From Polaromonas sp. YR568 (GTDB lineage: Bacteria > Pseudomonadota > Gammaproteobacteria > Burkholderiales > Burkholderiaceae_C): a DNA stretch of 40,506 nucleotides. The translations under genes and the position numbers were made by a program. The stretch lies in the NCBI GenBank assembly GCA_945878995.1, contig CAMCUN010000034.1, positions 1 through 40,506 of the forward strand, in the 5' to 3' direction. The notes beneath the pieces were generated by a model. That model did not search any database. It was not told the origin of the DNA and worked only from the letters and a program-made list of their open reading frames with translations. Position 1 is the first letter of the stretch, and each line of letters starts with the position of its first letter. Positions 8,495 through 18,324 of this stretch are shown here, piece by piece.

Positions 8495-10642
8495 ATGGCT
8501 GCCACAGTGACCCAGCGCCCCACCCTGGCAACAGGCTTCGCACAAACCAGAAAGCCCGACATGAACTCCAGCCCCTCACTGCTTCGCACTGCGCCCGGGC
8601 AAGCTCAAGCGCTGGGTCACACGCTCTCGGCTTACCGAGACATGGTCTCGCAGTCTTGGCGGCGCTGCCTCGACGAGTACCACTTGAACCCGGCTCAAGC
8701 CGATGAGCCGCCCTGGGTGGGCCACCAGGAGTTGCGCACGCGCATGGAGCGCCAAGCCGACATCATTGACTGCGCCAGGCATGAGATGGAGGCTTTGCAC
8801 CAACAGCTGGCCGACGAACATTGCGCGGTGGTGTTGACCGATGCCGAGGGCGTCATTGTTCACATGGTCGCCTCGCCGGAGTTTGCCGCCCAAGGCCAGT
8901 CCCTGGGCTTGCGCGCCGGTGGCGCCTGGGGCGAACGCGTGGCAGGCACCAACGGCATGGGCACCTGCTTGGCATCTCACAGCCCGATTTTGATACACAA
9001 AGAAGAGCATTTTTTCCGCCGCCTGTCGCAGTTCACCTGCTCGGCGGTGCCGCTGTTGGACCCCCAAGGGAACATGGCCGCGGTGCTGGACGTAACCAGC
9101 CGTTCTGCCTTGGTGCAGCCTTCGCTCTTGACGCTGCTCGACAGCACCGTGCGCCAGATAGAGGACCGCTTGATCGACAGGCGCTTTGCCAACGCCTACC
9201 CGGTGCGCTTTCACAGCCGCACCGAAGGGGTGTTCGGCCCAGCGGAAGGCCGTCTGGCCGTCAGCGGCGATGGCCACATCTTGGCGGCCAACCGCAGCGC
9301 TTTGCTCCACCTGGGCTATCGAAGCGTCCAAGCGCTGTGCCAGCTGCGCTTGGAAGACCTGTTTGAGCTGAGCCTGGACGAGCTGCTGCAAAGCAGCATG
9401 GCGGCCAGTTACCACCCGGTGGCAACCTGTGGGCAAGGCGATGCGCGGTTTTATGCGGTGGCCCAGCGCCCAGCCACGGCCGTGGCCAGCCGCCGCCTCA
9501 CCACCACCGCAGTGGTCCAGCCACAGGCTGGGTCTGGCACCAAGCAGCCGCCCGGCCGCGCCCAGCCGGCTGCTTTGCCTGAGCCCGCGGGGGACGCGCT
9601 CAGCTTCAAAGACCTTCGACTTGCCGCTCACCTGAAAACCGCCTGCCGAGTAATTGCCCACCGCACACCCATCTTGCTGTGCGCTGAAACAGGCGCAGGA
9701 AAAGAAGTGTTTGCCAAAGCCGTTCACCAGGCCAGCCCCCACGCCATGGGCCCGTTTGTGGCGATCAACTGCGCCAGCTTGCCCGCCACCTTGATTGAGG
9801 CCGAGCTGTTTGGCTACCGGGCGGGCGCCTTCACGGGGGCCAAACGGGGCGGACGCGAGGGCAAAATTTTGCAAGCGCACAAGGGCACCTTGTTTTTGGA
9901 CGAGATTGCCGACATGCCGCTGGAGTTGCAAGCGCGATTGCTGCGTGTGCTGGACGAGCGCCAGGTCAGCCCGCTGGGCACAGACGAGTGTTTCAAGGTG
10001 GACTTTCAACTCATCAGTGCCAGCCACCAACACCTGCCAGACCTGGTGCGTCAGCACAAATTCAGAGAAGACTTGTATTTCCGCTTGCTGGGCATTGAGC
10101 TGCGCTTGCCGCCCTTGCGAGAGCGGCAAGACAAGCGCGAATTGATGTGGGGCATCTTGCAAGCTGAAGCCGGCCCGGCTGCGCACCTGTCGCAGGACGC
10201 AGAAGAGGTTTTGATGCGCTACCCCTGGCCAGGCAATGTGCGGCAATTGCGCCATGTGCTGCGCACAGCGGCCGCCTTGGCCGACGGCACATGCATCACC
10301 CCAGCGCATTTGGTGAGCCTGCCAGAGCAACTCAAGCTTGATGCAAGCGGCCAAGCAGCGCAAAGCTGCCCTGAGCAAGAGGCACAGGCCATGAAGGTCG
10401 AAGCTGACCGCAGCGAGCCTGACGTGGTCCACCCCGACCACGCTGCAGTGCCTCACGGTCAAGCCGGCTTGGGCACTCTGACCCTGCTCCAGCGCCATGA
10501 GCGACAGGCGCTGATCCAGCTGATTGAAGACCAGCACTGGACCATGAGCCGGGTGGCCCACCGCCTGGGCGTCAGCCGCAACACCCTGTACCGCAAACTG
10601 CACAAGCTGCAGATCCCGCTGAACGCACAGCGCAGTTGCTGA
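8495..10642 (+). CDS. sigma-54-dependent transcriptional activator, AcoR-like (GAF-AAA+-Fis)
   Basis: This 715-aa enhancer-binding protein has an N-terminal sensory region with a GAF-like domain (roughly residues 90-200, with WGERVAGTNGMGTCLA typical of AcoR-type sensors), then a PAS-like stretch (about 245-310). The AAA+ domain has Walker A AETGAGKE (397-404), the sigma-54 contact loop GAFTGA (444-449) and Walker B LFLDE (466-470). A Fis-type helix-turn-helix sits at about 681-706 (RVAHRLGVSRNTLYRKL). The intact GAFTGA loop means it should activate RpoN polymerase. It lies beside the xox/frm gene clusters, whose shared promoter region has sigma-54 elements, so it is their likely regulator (inference). 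Start: ATG at 8495 with GGAG upstream; ATG at 8561 is an alternative. Confidence 0.92.
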   Translation: MAATVTQRPTLATGFAQTRKPDMNSSPSLLRTAPGQAQALGHTLSAYRDMVSQSWRRCLDEYHLNPAQADEPPWVGHQELRTRMERQADIIDCARHEMEALHQQLADEHCAVVLTDAEGVIVHMVASPEFAAQGQSLGLRAGGAWGERVAGTNGMGTCLASHSPILIHKEEHFFRRLSQFTCSAVPLLDPQGNMAAVLDVTSRSALVQPSLLTLLDSTVRQIEDRLIDRRFANAYPVRFHSRTEGVFGPAEGRLAVSGDGHILAANRSALLHLGYRSVQALCQLRLEDLFELSLDELLQSSMAASYHPVATCGQGDARFYAVAQRPATAVASRRLTTTAVVQPQAGSGTKQPPGRAQPAALPEPAGDALSFKDLRLAAHLKTACRVIAHRTPILLCAETGAGKEVFAKAVHQASPHAMGPFVAINCASLPATLIEAELFGYRAGAFTGAKRGGREGKILQAHKGTLFLDEIADMPLELQARLLRVLDERQVSPLGTDECFKVDFQLISASHQHLPDLVRQHKFREDLYFRLLGIELRLPPLRERQDKRELMWGILQAEAGPAAHLSQDAEEVLMRYPWPGNVRQLRHVLRTAAALADGTCITPAHLVSLPEQLKLDASGQAAQSCPEQEAQAMKVEADRSEPDVVHPDHAAVPHGQAGLGTLTLLQRHERQALIQLIEDQHWTMSRVAHRLGVSRNTLYRKLHKLQIPLNAQRSC

Positions 10643-10700
10643 GGGGGGATTGACAGCCCAGGGCGGCATGGGTTTTGCGCCGGCTGGCAGCACAGCGTCC

Positions 10701-11108
10701 TCAGGGGACTGATTTCAAAAAACAGGCCTGCGCCGCTTGCGCCTCCAGGGCTTTCAAGCGTGCCACCTGGGGACGCACCTCAGCGTTGTCGCGCAAAACC
10801 GCACCCCGCTCGCCACCAATGGACAACGCGTCGCTCAATGTCTTGAGGGTCTCGTACTGCTCATGGTTGAGTTTGCTGGCCACATGGTCCAGGGCGCAGG
10901 CGCACTTGCTTTGCATCTCGAACAAAGGACCGGGTTGGGCCTGCTGGCAGGCCTGCACGTACTGCACACGGGCCAGGGTGGGGAAGTCATTGGCCATGGC
11001 GACCAAGGGCTGACTGAGCACCAGGGCGCTGCAAAGGGCAACAAGCACTGGCAGTGGCTGGCGCCACACGCCAAGGGGGCGACAGCGCTGGCTAACGAGC
11101 GCGGGCAT
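10701..11108 (-). CDS. small secreted protein of unknown function in the xox cluster
   Basis: A 135-aa protein that I do not recognise. From MPALVSQR it has a hydrophobic signal peptide ending near LVAMA before NDFPTLA, so the mature part of about 95 residues should be periplasmic. The mature part has four cysteines: one in VQACQQA, a CxC pair in QSKCACALDH and one close to the C-terminus (AQACFLKS). Otherwise it is mostly helix-forming. It is the fourth gene after xoxF, xoxG and xoxJ, and its start overlaps the xoxJ coding end by 17 bp, so it is surely in the same transcript. A longer frame is open to 11135. The CxC suggests disulfide or metal chemistry, but no function can be assigned. Confidence 0.7.
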   Translation of the reverse strand: MPALVSQRCRPLGVWRQPLPVLVALCSALVLSQPLVAMANDFPTLARVQYVQACQQAQPGPLFEMQSKCACALDHVASKLNHEQYETLKTLSDALSIGGERGAVLRDNAEVRPQVARLKALEAQAAQACFLKSVP

Positions 11109-11958
11109 CGGGGTCTTCCACCAGCGGAACGCCAAACTCTTGCAAGATGCTCAAAATCTCGGCTTGGCTTTGCTCGATCAAGGTCTCTACCTGCTGCTTC
11201 CATTCGCGCTCGCCGTAGCGCACACCCATGGCAATCGGATAGTCAAAGCGCACGCCTGCCTCCGATTGGAGCGGCAATACCCGCAAACTGCCCGGGGACT
11301 GTTTGGCAAAGTAGCCGGCAATGGGACCCCACACCACGGCCACGTCGATTTGCTTGTTTTTGAGGTGGGTATCGATGATCTGTCCCGGGTACTGCGCCGG
11401 GTCGGCATCAAGCATTTTGTAGACCACCGCCTGGTCCACCAGGCCATGGTTCTGAACCCATTGGCTGGCCGGGGAGCGGTCAAACAAACCAATTTTGAGC
11501 TTGCTCAGACGCACAGGGTCGGAGCGCAAAAAGTCTTGAGCGCTGTGCACATGGTCCAGCCCAATGCCCAGCGGTATCACCAGCGCATAAGCAGAGCGGT
11601 AGTAAGGCTTGGTGACCCAGACTTGGTCAAAACCCACGGGCACGCCCAACATGATGTCGCAGGGGTAGTCTTGCTCGGGCAGCTTGAAGCGCAAGGTGTT
11701 GCGCACAAAGGCAAAACGCTGCGGGTAAGCGTAGTAGGTCACGGGCAGTTGGAGCTTGCGGCCAAACACCTCGGCAATGCGGTTTTCGATACCTTGCCCC
11801 TGAACGCTTGAAAAAGGCATGTTGTTCGGGTCTTGGCAGACCCTCAAGGCTTTGCGGGGCGCATCGGTCTGGGCCTGCGCTGAAGCTGCACCCGACAGTG
11901 CGGCCAAGGCCAAGCCAAGTGCAGCGCGCGGCAGGGCGCCAAAATGCTTGTGCGTCAT
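11092..11958 (-). CDS. xoxJ: XoxJ, periplasmic binding-protein-like partner of XoxF
   Basis: This 288-aa protein has a signal peptide (cleavage near AASAQAQ) and the fold of family-3 solute-binding proteins (LRVCQDPNNMPFSSVQGQGIENRIAE). It matches the group annotated as quinoprotein dehydrogenase-associated putative ABC transporter substrate-binding proteins (MxaJ/XoxJ). No transporter genes accompany it. XoxJ is needed for methanol dehydrogenase activity and is thought to help activate or deliver lanthanide, PQQ or enzyme, though its exact role is unsettled. Its ATG overlaps the xoxG stop by four bases (ATGA), a sign of coupling. Confidence 0.9.
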   Translation of the reverse strand: MTHKHFGALPRAALGLALAALSGAASAQAQTDAPRKALRVCQDPNNMPFSSVQGQGIENRIAEVFGRKLQLPVTYYAYPQRFAFVRNTLRFKLPEQDYPCDIMLGVPVGFDQVWVTKPYYRSAYALVIPLGIGLDHVHSAQDFLRSDPVRLSKLKIGLFDRSPASQWVQNHGLVDQAVVYKMLDADPAQYPGQIIDTHLKNKQIDVAVVWGPIAGYFAKQSPGSLRVLPLQSEAGVRFDYPIAMGVRYGEREWKQQVETLIEQSQAEILSILQEFGVPLVEDPDARAR

Positions 11959-12341
11959 GGCAGAGGCTCAACCTTGGCCTGCTTGATCGCACCGTCGGAG
12001 CGCGCTTTGAGGTAGGTGTAGAGCTGGTCCAAGTTGTTCATGACGCCCGGGCTGCCGGCAAAGTTGGGCATGCCTTTGTCGGGTCGGCCTTCGGCCATGA
12101 TCTTGGCAAACTCTTGCCGGCTCAATGTCTTGAGGCTGTTGATCAGTGAGGGGCCGACCATGCCCTCTTGGTTGGCGCCGTGGCAGCGGTCGCAGGCGGC
12201 CGAACGCCAGGCTCGAAAGCCCTTCATGGTCTCGGCGTCCACCTTGTGGCCGTCGACCACTTTGTAGAGCGCCTCGCCCTGGGCCCACGCCGCAGTGGAC
12301 GCGGCGAGCCAGACACAGCCAATGAGAAAAAGACGTGGCAT
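11955..12341 (-). CDS. xoxG: XoxG, cytochrome c electron acceptor of XoxF
   Basis: This 128-aa periplasmic c-type cytochrome accepts electrons from PQQ in XoxF. The signal peptide ends at AWA (residue 20). The heme-binding motif is CDRCH (Cys50, Cys53, His54), and the sixth ligand is probably Met91 in KGMPNFAG. I chose the ATG at 12341 (MPRLFLIG) because a typical signal peptide starts there; the frame is open to 12437, but that extension is Arg-rich and unlike a signal. It lies 99 bp after xoxF and overlaps xoxJ by four bases. Confidence 0.9.
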   Translation of the reverse strand: MPRLFLIGCVWLAASTAAWAQGEALYKVVDGHKVDAETMKGFRAWRSAACDRCHGANQEGMVGPSLINSLKTLSRQEFAKIMAEGRPDKGMPNFAGSPGVMNNLDQLYTYLKARSDGAIKQAKVEPLP

Positions 12342-12440
12342 AGGTTGGATATGGGGGTGAGGCGCGCGGCGGGTCCGCCACCACCTGCTGCCGCGCCAGC
12401 GGCGCGACAGCAGGGTGAACCCAAGCGCAGCGCGCAAGAC

Positions 12441-14267
12441 TCAGTTGTTGGGCAGGGCAAACACCGTCAGTGAGCCACCCAGTTCGGTGTAGCGGCTGAG
12501 GCTTTTGTAGCCGCCCACTGCACCCAGGCCATCGGTGTCTTTTTCCAGTCCTGCGGCCATGCCTATGCCCGCCCAGCCACCGATGCCGGAGAACACGCCC
12601 ATGTACTGCTTGCCCTTGTGCTCATAAGTGAACACATTGCCAATGACGCCCGAAGGTGTTTTGAACTTGAACAGCTCTTTGTTGATGTCGCGCGCATCGA
12701 CGCACTTGAGGTGACCCTCCAAGGTGCCATAGCAGGACAGGCCTCCGGCCGTGTTGAGCGAGCCACTCCAGACGGAGAATTTTTCAGCCTTGGACTGGAC
12801 AATTTTTCCTTTGTCGGCATCCCAGGCGATGAAGTTGCCCAAGCCGCCATGGCTGTTGGGCGCCGGGAACATCGACAAGGTGGCACCAATGTAGGGCTGG
12901 CCTGCGGTGTACTCCACCTTGTAAGGCTCATAGTCCATGCAAGTGTGGTTGGTAGGCACGTAAAACAATTTGGTGTTCGGGTCGAAGGAGGCCGGCTGCT
13001 GGTCTTTGCTGCCCAGTGCGGCCGGGCAAATTCCCTTGGTGTTGACGTCGGGGCCGTTGCGCGCCGTGGAGTACTTGGCCACGGTGATGGGGCGACCCGA
13101 CTTCATGTCCACATGGGTGGCCCAGTTGACTTTGGGGTCGAATTTTTCGGCCACCAGCAGCGCACCAGTGACGCGGTCAAGGGTGTAGGCAAAGCCGTTC
13201 CGGTCAAAGTGAACCAGGGCCTTGGTCGGTTTGCCGCGCACGTTGATGTCGGCCAAGATCATCTCGTTGATGCCGTCAAAATCCCACTCGTCAAACGGTG
13301 TCATCTGGTAGACCCAGCGCGTCATGCCGGTGTCCACATCGCGGGCCCAGATGGTCATGGACCATTTGTTGTCGCCGGGGCGCTGCGCTGGATTCCAGGT
13401 CGATGGGTTGCCTGTGCCGTAGTACATCAAGTTCAAGCTCTTGTCGTAGCTGAACCAGCCCCAGGTGGTACCGCCGCCGTTCTTCCACTGGTCACCTTGC
13501 CAGGTCTTGATCGAGGAGTCTTTGCCCACCGGTTGCATGCGACCATCGGTCCAGGTCATGCTTTTTTCGGGGTCTATGAGCATGTCCTTGTCCGGCCCCA
13601 CGCTGTAGCCGCGCCAAGCCATTTTTCCGGTGTTGATGTCGTAGGCCGAGATATAGCCCCGCACGCCCCACTCGCCACCGCTGATGCCGGTGATGACCTT
13701 GTCTTTGAAAATGTGGGGCGCATTGGTGTTGACCGCGCCTGTTTTAGGGTCGCCATTGACCACCGACCAAATCAGCTTGCCGGTCTTGGCGTCCAGCGCC
13801 ACCAAGGTGGAGTCAGCCTGCTGCATGAACACCTTGCCTTCGGCATAGGCCACGCCACGGTTGACCGTGTCGCAGCACATTTGAGGAATCACCGCAGGGT
13901 CTTGCTTGGGCTCGTATTTCCAAACAATTTCCTGGGTGTCCAAGTCAATGGCGAAGACTTTGTTCGGGAAAGGCGAGACCATGTACATCATCCCGTCGAC
14001 GACCAACGGAGAGCCCTCATGGCCACGCAGCACGCCAGTAGAAAAAGTCCAGGCCACCTGCAGTTTGTTGACATTTTTGGTGTTGATCTGCGAGAGCTTG
14101 CTGTAGCGCTGGTTGTACATGTCGCCTGCTTGCATGGCCCAATTGCCGGGCTTGGCAATGTTTTTTTCTACATCGGCATTCGCGTGTGCCCCGGGTGAGA
14201 ACGCGAGCGCGGCGGCGATCAGCGCAAAAGACGTGAGCCACGACGGCCATTTTGCTTGTTTCATCAT
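12441..14267 (-). CDS. xoxF: lanthanide-dependent PQQ methanol dehydrogenase XoxF
   Basis: This 608-aa periplasmic quinoprotein oxidises methanol (and often other primary alcohols and formaldehyde) with PQQ. The signal peptide ends at GAHA. The beta-propeller carries the adjacent-cysteine disulfide pair CC at 131-132. Likely metal ligands are Glu199 (GGEW), Asn287 (GTGNPS) and the catalytic Asp329 in EWDFDGIN. The residue two places on is Asp331. This extra Asp marks lanthanide-dependent XoxF; calcium-dependent MxaF has Ala there. The start ATG at 14267 has CAGGAG a few bases upstream; a second ATG follows directly. It heads xoxF-xoxG-xoxJ, and no MxaF or small subunit (MxaI) is present. A sigma-54-type promoter lies about 95 bp upstream. 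Confidence 0.96.
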   Translation of the reverse strand: MMKQAKWPSWLTSFALIAAALAFSPGAHANADVEKNIAKPGNWAMQAGDMYNQRYSKLSQINTKNVNKLQVAWTFSTGVLRGHEGSPLVVDGMMYMVSPFPNKVFAIDLDTQEIVWKYEPKQDPAVIPQMCCDTVNRGVAYAEGKVFMQQADSTLVALDAKTGKLIWSVVNGDPKTGAVNTNAPHIFKDKVITGISGGEWGVRGYISAYDINTGKMAWRGYSVGPDKDMLIDPEKSMTWTDGRMQPVGKDSSIKTWQGDQWKNGGGTTWGWFSYDKSLNLMYYGTGNPSTWNPAQRPGDNKWSMTIWARDVDTGMTRWVYQMTPFDEWDFDGINEMILADINVRGKPTKALVHFDRNGFAYTLDRVTGALLVAEKFDPKVNWATHVDMKSGRPITVAKYSTARNGPDVNTKGICPAALGSKDQQPASFDPNTKLFYVPTNHTCMDYEPYKVEYTAGQPYIGATLSMFPAPNSHGGLGNFIAWDADKGKIVQSKAEKFSVWSGSLNTAGGLSCYGTLEGHLKCVDARDINKELFKFKTPSGVIGNVFTYEHKGKQYMGVFSGIGGWAGIGMAAGLEKDTDGLGAVGGYKSLSRYTELGGSLTVFALPNN

Positions 14268-14360
14268 GCTTGACTCCTGGGTTGCAAAGGGGTGAGAGCT
14301 TGTCTTGCTCTGAGCCAGTGGAGCGGTGACCCGCTCTGCCATGCTCAGTGCACTGCACTC

Positions 14361-14376
14361 TGCAATTTCCAGACCA
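14361..14376 (-). promoter_or_regulatory. candidate sigma-54 promoter of xoxFGJ
   Basis: On the minus strand the sequence is TGGTCTGGAAATTGCA. The -24 GG and -12 GC are 10 bases apart, the -12 element TTGCA is perfect, and the -24 element keeps TGG but departs from TGGCAC. Transcription would begin near 14350, leaving a leader of about 83 bases before xoxF. The match is weaker than at frmA, but it faces the same pair of upstream sites. Confidence 0.55.
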
Positions 14377-14452
14377 TCGTGGCCGCCGCATCCATACCAG
14401 CGCATCCTCGTCGATACCGCACTTAGAACCAGGCACTCAGGCCATTCCAAGG

Positions 14453-14508
14453 TGACAAGCTGTCCCAAGCAGCGCGTCAAAAGCGGTACACCCTGGGACA
14501 CTGTGTCA
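14453..14508. promoter_or_regulatory. paired 15-bp activator sites TGACA-N3-TGTCCCA between xoxF and frmA
   Basis: Site 1 at 14453-14467 reads TGACA-AGC-TGTCCCA on the plus strand. Site 2 at 14494-14508 reads TGACA-CAG-TGTCCCA on the minus strand. All 12 defined positions agree, and each site contains the dyad GACA-N3-TGTC. The dyad centres are 43 bp apart, about four helical turns, so both sites face the same side of the DNA. They lie about 77-150 bp from each flanking sigma-54-type promoter, the normal position for an enhancer. The most likely ligand is the activator encoded at 8495-10642 (inference). Confidence 0.7.
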
Positions 14509-14605
14509 TCCACTTGGCCAGCTGTGCGGGTGCACCTGCAAGGCGCAAAGCCTGAGCTCTGGTGGGCACAGGCCCCAGCCCAGGTTCATCACCGGTCATA
14601 CAAGG

Positions 14606-14621
14606 TGGCAGACAAATTGCT
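14606..14621 (+). promoter_or_regulatory. sigma-54 promoter of the frmA-gfa operon
   Basis: The sequence reads TGGCAG-ACAAA-TTGCT. The GG and GC are 10 bases apart, and the elements differ from TGGCAC and TTGCA at one position each. Transcription would begin near 14632, about 27 bp before the frmA ATG at 14659. The neighbouring activator gene with an intact GAFTGA loop and the paired enhancer-like sites upstream support the call. Confidence 0.75.
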
Positions 14622-14646
14622 TTGAAGCAAGCACCGCATTGAATGA

Positions 14647-15768
<1,122 letters not shown>

Positions 15769-15859
15769 AGCCTTAATGTCTGCGGCTTCATGCCCAGCCT
15801 TCACACCGGTACGCAGCCGTTCTGCGCGTGCAAAAAATGTCACCAACAAGGAGCTCCCC

Positions 15860-16426
15860 ATGACCGCATCTATTCACCCTTCCGTTGATGCAGGCATTCA
15901 GCCAGGACGCCCCGGTTTTGCTGGAGGCCGCCTGCGCTGCCACTGCAAAAATGAGCCGGTTGAACTCGTGGTCGACTCACAAGTGGCGCACAACCACGCT
16001 TGCGGTTGCTCCAAGTGCTGGAAACCGGCGGGAGCGGTGTTTTCAGTGGTCGGGGTGGTGCCGCGCGACAAGGTCCATGTGCTGGCCCACGGCGACAAGC
16101 TCGGCGTTGTCGACGCGGGCGCCACCATACAGCGCCATGCTTGCCAGGTGTGCGGCGTGCATTTGTACGGCCGCATTGAAAACACCGCCCATCCCTTTTA
16201 TGGCCTGGACTTCATTCACACCGAGCTGTCGTCTGACGAGGGTTGGGAGGCGCCGATATTTGCCGCGTTTGTGTCGTCGGTGATTGAAAACGGCACACCA
16301 CCCAGCGAGATGGCGGGCATTCGTTCGCGCTTGATGGAGCTGGGCTTACCACCTTACGACTGCTTGTCACCAGCGCTCATGGACGCCATTTCCACCCATG
16401 TGGCCAAAAGCCGCGGGCTGAGCTGA
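15860..16426 (+). CDS. gfa: S-(hydroxymethyl)glutathione synthase
   Basis: This 188-aa Gfa-family zinc protein is reported to speed the joining of formaldehyde and glutathione, giving the FrmA substrate. Typical cysteine groups are present: CHC (Cys27, Cys29), CGCSKC (Cys48, Cys50, Cys53) and CQVCG further on. The ATG at 15860 has AAGGAG six bases upstream. A longer open frame back to 15776 is rejected because of that ribosome site and family length. It lies 91 bp after frmA, and the next gene starts five bases after its stop. Confidence 0.92.
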   Translation: MTASIHPSVDAGIQPGRPGFAGGRLRCHCKNEPVELVVDSQVAHNHACGCSKCWKPAGAVFSVVGVVPRDKVHVLAHGDKLGVVDAGATIQRHACQVCGVHLYGRIENTAHPFYGLDFIHTELSSDEGWEAPIFAAFVSSVIENGTPPSEMAGIRSRLMELGLPPYDCLSPALMDAISTHVAKSRGLS

Positions 16427-16431
16427 GCGGG

Positions 16432-17433
16432 GTGCGCACGCTTGGTGCCTCAGGGCCTGCACCCGCCTGGGCTGTATGGCTGACATCGCTCCAATCCTTG
16501 TGGCGGTGGACTTGTGCGGCAGGGCTGGGCTTGATCCTGCCCGCCGCCTTGGCTGACTCGCCTGCTCTGGCCGTGGCATGGCAGCCGGTGGCACCGGGGG
16601 TGTATGTGTTTTGGGGGGCCCAAGAAGACAGCCAACCCCGCAACCTGGGCGGCATTGCCAATGCGGGCTTGGTGGTGGGCGAGCGCTGCGCCGCCGTGAT
16701 TGACCCTGGCGGCTCTTTGGCCTTGGGCTTGAGATTGCGCCAAGCCATGGCAGCGGTGACGGCCAAGCCGGTGTGCGCCGTCATCAACACCCACAGCCAC
16801 CCCGACCATGTGCTGGGCAATGCTGCTTTTGACCTAGCGGGGGTGCGTTTTTATGGCCACCACAAGCTGCCCGCTCAATTGGCCGCGCGCGGCATCGCCT
16901 ATGTGCACACCGCCGAGCGCGAATTGGGTGCAGCCTTGACAGGCAGCCGCGTGGTCGCACCCACCGATGTGGTGGCGTCTGACAGCTGGCTTGACTTAGG
17001 CGGGCGCCGGCTTTGGCTGCAAGCCCTGGCCACAGCCCACACCACCAACGACTTGACGGTGTGGGACGAAACCAGCGACACGCTGTTCAGTGGGGACTTG
17101 CTTTTTGTGGACCGCACGCCCGTGGTTGATGGCAGTGTGCGGGGCTGGCTGAGCGCGCTGCAAACCTTGGCGCGCCAACGCTTTGCACGCGTGGTGCCCG
17201 GCCACGGCCCACTGCTGAGCCCCTGGCCTGAGGGCGCGCACCCCCCCATCAGAGCACTGAGCCAGTACCTCCAGCGGCTGCAAGACGCCACGCGCAGTGC
17301 CATTTCACAAGGGCTCAGCTTGCAGCAGGCCATGGCCACGGTGGCCTCTGAGAACGTGGAGCAGTGGCTGCTGTTTGAGCCTTATCACCGCCGCAATGTG
17401 GCGGCCGTGTTCACCGAACTGGAGTGGGAGTAA
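16432..17433 (+). CDS. secreted metallo-beta-lactamase-fold hydrolase, quinoprotein relay type
   Basis: This 333-aa zinc hydrolase has an N-terminal hydrophobic export segment (about residues 26-45) and the complete dinuclear zinc set of the superfamily. His121, His123, Asp125 and His126 lie in NTHSHPDH, followed by a His in TAHTTND, an Asp in FSGDLLF and a His in VPGHGPL. It matches the group named quinoprotein relay system zinc metallohydrolase, found with PQQ dehydrogenases and with the SoxYZ-like carrier encoded next. The substrate is unknown. The fold is shared with glyoxalase II, a thioester hydrolase. The GTG at 16432 lies five bases after the gfa stop. An internal start before the export segment cannot be ruled out. 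Confidence 0.88.
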   Translation: MRTLGASGPAPAWAVWLTSLQSLWRWTCAAGLGLILPAALADSPALAVAWQPVAPGVYVFWGAQEDSQPRNLGGIANAGLVVGERCAAVIDPGGSLALGLRLRQAMAAVTAKPVCAVINTHSHPDHVLGNAAFDLAGVRFYGHHKLPAQLAARGIAYVHTAERELGAALTGSRVVAPTDVVASDSWLDLGGRRLWLQALATAHTTNDLTVWDETSDTLFSGDLLFVDRTPVVDGSVRGWLSALQTLARQRFARVVPGHGPLLSPWPEGAHPPIRALSQYLQRLQDATRSAISQGLSLQQAMATVASENVEQWLLFEPYHRRNVAAVFTELEWE

Positions 17434-17436
17434 GCC

Positions 17437-18324
17437 ATGGTCAAACTTCGCTTGTGCATGTGGTGCTGCCTGACGCTGGCGGGGGGGCTGCCGCTTGCCG
17501 CGCTGGGAACTACGGGCCTGGATGTGCCAGACCCCCACGCCAGCCCGGTGTGGCAAAAAATCCTGGCCTCACCCGCCATGCCATGGGCGGGCCGGGCGGT
17601 GAACGAGGCCAGTGCGGCCACACTGAGCTTGGACGTCCCCTCGCGCGCGGACGATCCCGCCGCCGTCCCCGTGCTCATTCGCAGCGACCTGCCGCTGACG
17701 GCCGACAGGCGCATTGAGAAGGTGTATCTCATTGTGGACAACAACCCATCGCCGATTGCGGGGGTCTTCACCTTTCACCCCTTGGCGGGGCGCTTGCACT
17801 TGGAAACCCGCATCCGGGTGGAAACCTACACCCATGTCCGTGCCGTGGCCGTCATGAGCGACGGCACAGCCATGATGGCGGTCAAGCATGTCAAAGCCTC
17901 AGGCGGCTGCACGGCGCCTGCAGGTCGGGACTACCAAGTGGCCATGGCCAACCGGGGGAAAATGCGCCTGAGCCTGCCCCTGAACTTGCAATCGGCGCAA
18001 GCCGTGCAGGCCGGGCAAGCCCGTCTGGTCCAGCTCATGCTGAGCCACCCCAACGAGTCTGGCCTGGCCATGGACCAGTTCAGTCGGCTGTACCCGCAGG
18101 CTTACTATGTGCGAAGCTTGGAGGTGAGCTACCAAGGCAGGCCGGTGCTCAGCGCCGACCTGGACTTTTCAATCAGCGAGAACCCCCACTTTCGCTTTTA
18201 CCTGCAGGCAGGCCACCAAGGCCTGCTCCAAGCCAGCTTCACAGACACCCAAGACAAGGTGTTCCAAAGCGCGCTGGACCTGGCCAGCTGGCCAGCAGGC
18301 AGCCCACAGCCGTTGCCGCGCTGA
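17437..18324 (+). CDS. quinoprotein dehydrogenase-associated SoxYZ-like carrier protein
   Basis: This 295-aa exported protein (signal peptide roughly residues 1-23) joins a SoxY-like N-terminal part and a SoxZ-like C-terminal part. At the junction, HVKASGGCTAPAG resembles the GGCG swinging arm of SoxY, whose cysteine carries covalent substrates in sulfur oxidation. No sox genes are present. The family is known as a companion of PQQ dehydrogenases and the zinc hydrolase upstream, which ends three bases before this start. What is loaded on the cysteine is unknown. The ATG at 17437 follows a GGAG-rich stretch. It appears to be the last gene of the frmA operon. Confidence 0.88.
   Translation: MVKLRLCMWCCLTLAGGLPLAALGTTGLDVPDPHASPVWQKILASPAMPWAGRAVNEASAATLSLDVPSRADDPAAVPVLIRSDLPLTADRRIEKVYLIVDNNPSPIAGVFTFHPLAGRLHLETRIRVETYTHVRAVAVMSDGTAMMAVKHVKASGGCTAPAGRDYQVAMANRGKMRLSLPLNLQSAQAVQAGQARLVQLMLSHPNESGLAMDQFSRLYPQAYYVRSLEVSYQGRPVLSADLDFSISENPHFRFYLQAGHQGLLQASFTDTQDKVFQSALDLASWPAGSPQPLPR

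Noticed and set aside
8576-10693. Long open frame (705 codons) antisense to the sigma-54 activator
   Set aside because: It mirrors the activator gene exactly, has no domain content and is rich in residues typical of antisense GC-rich frames.
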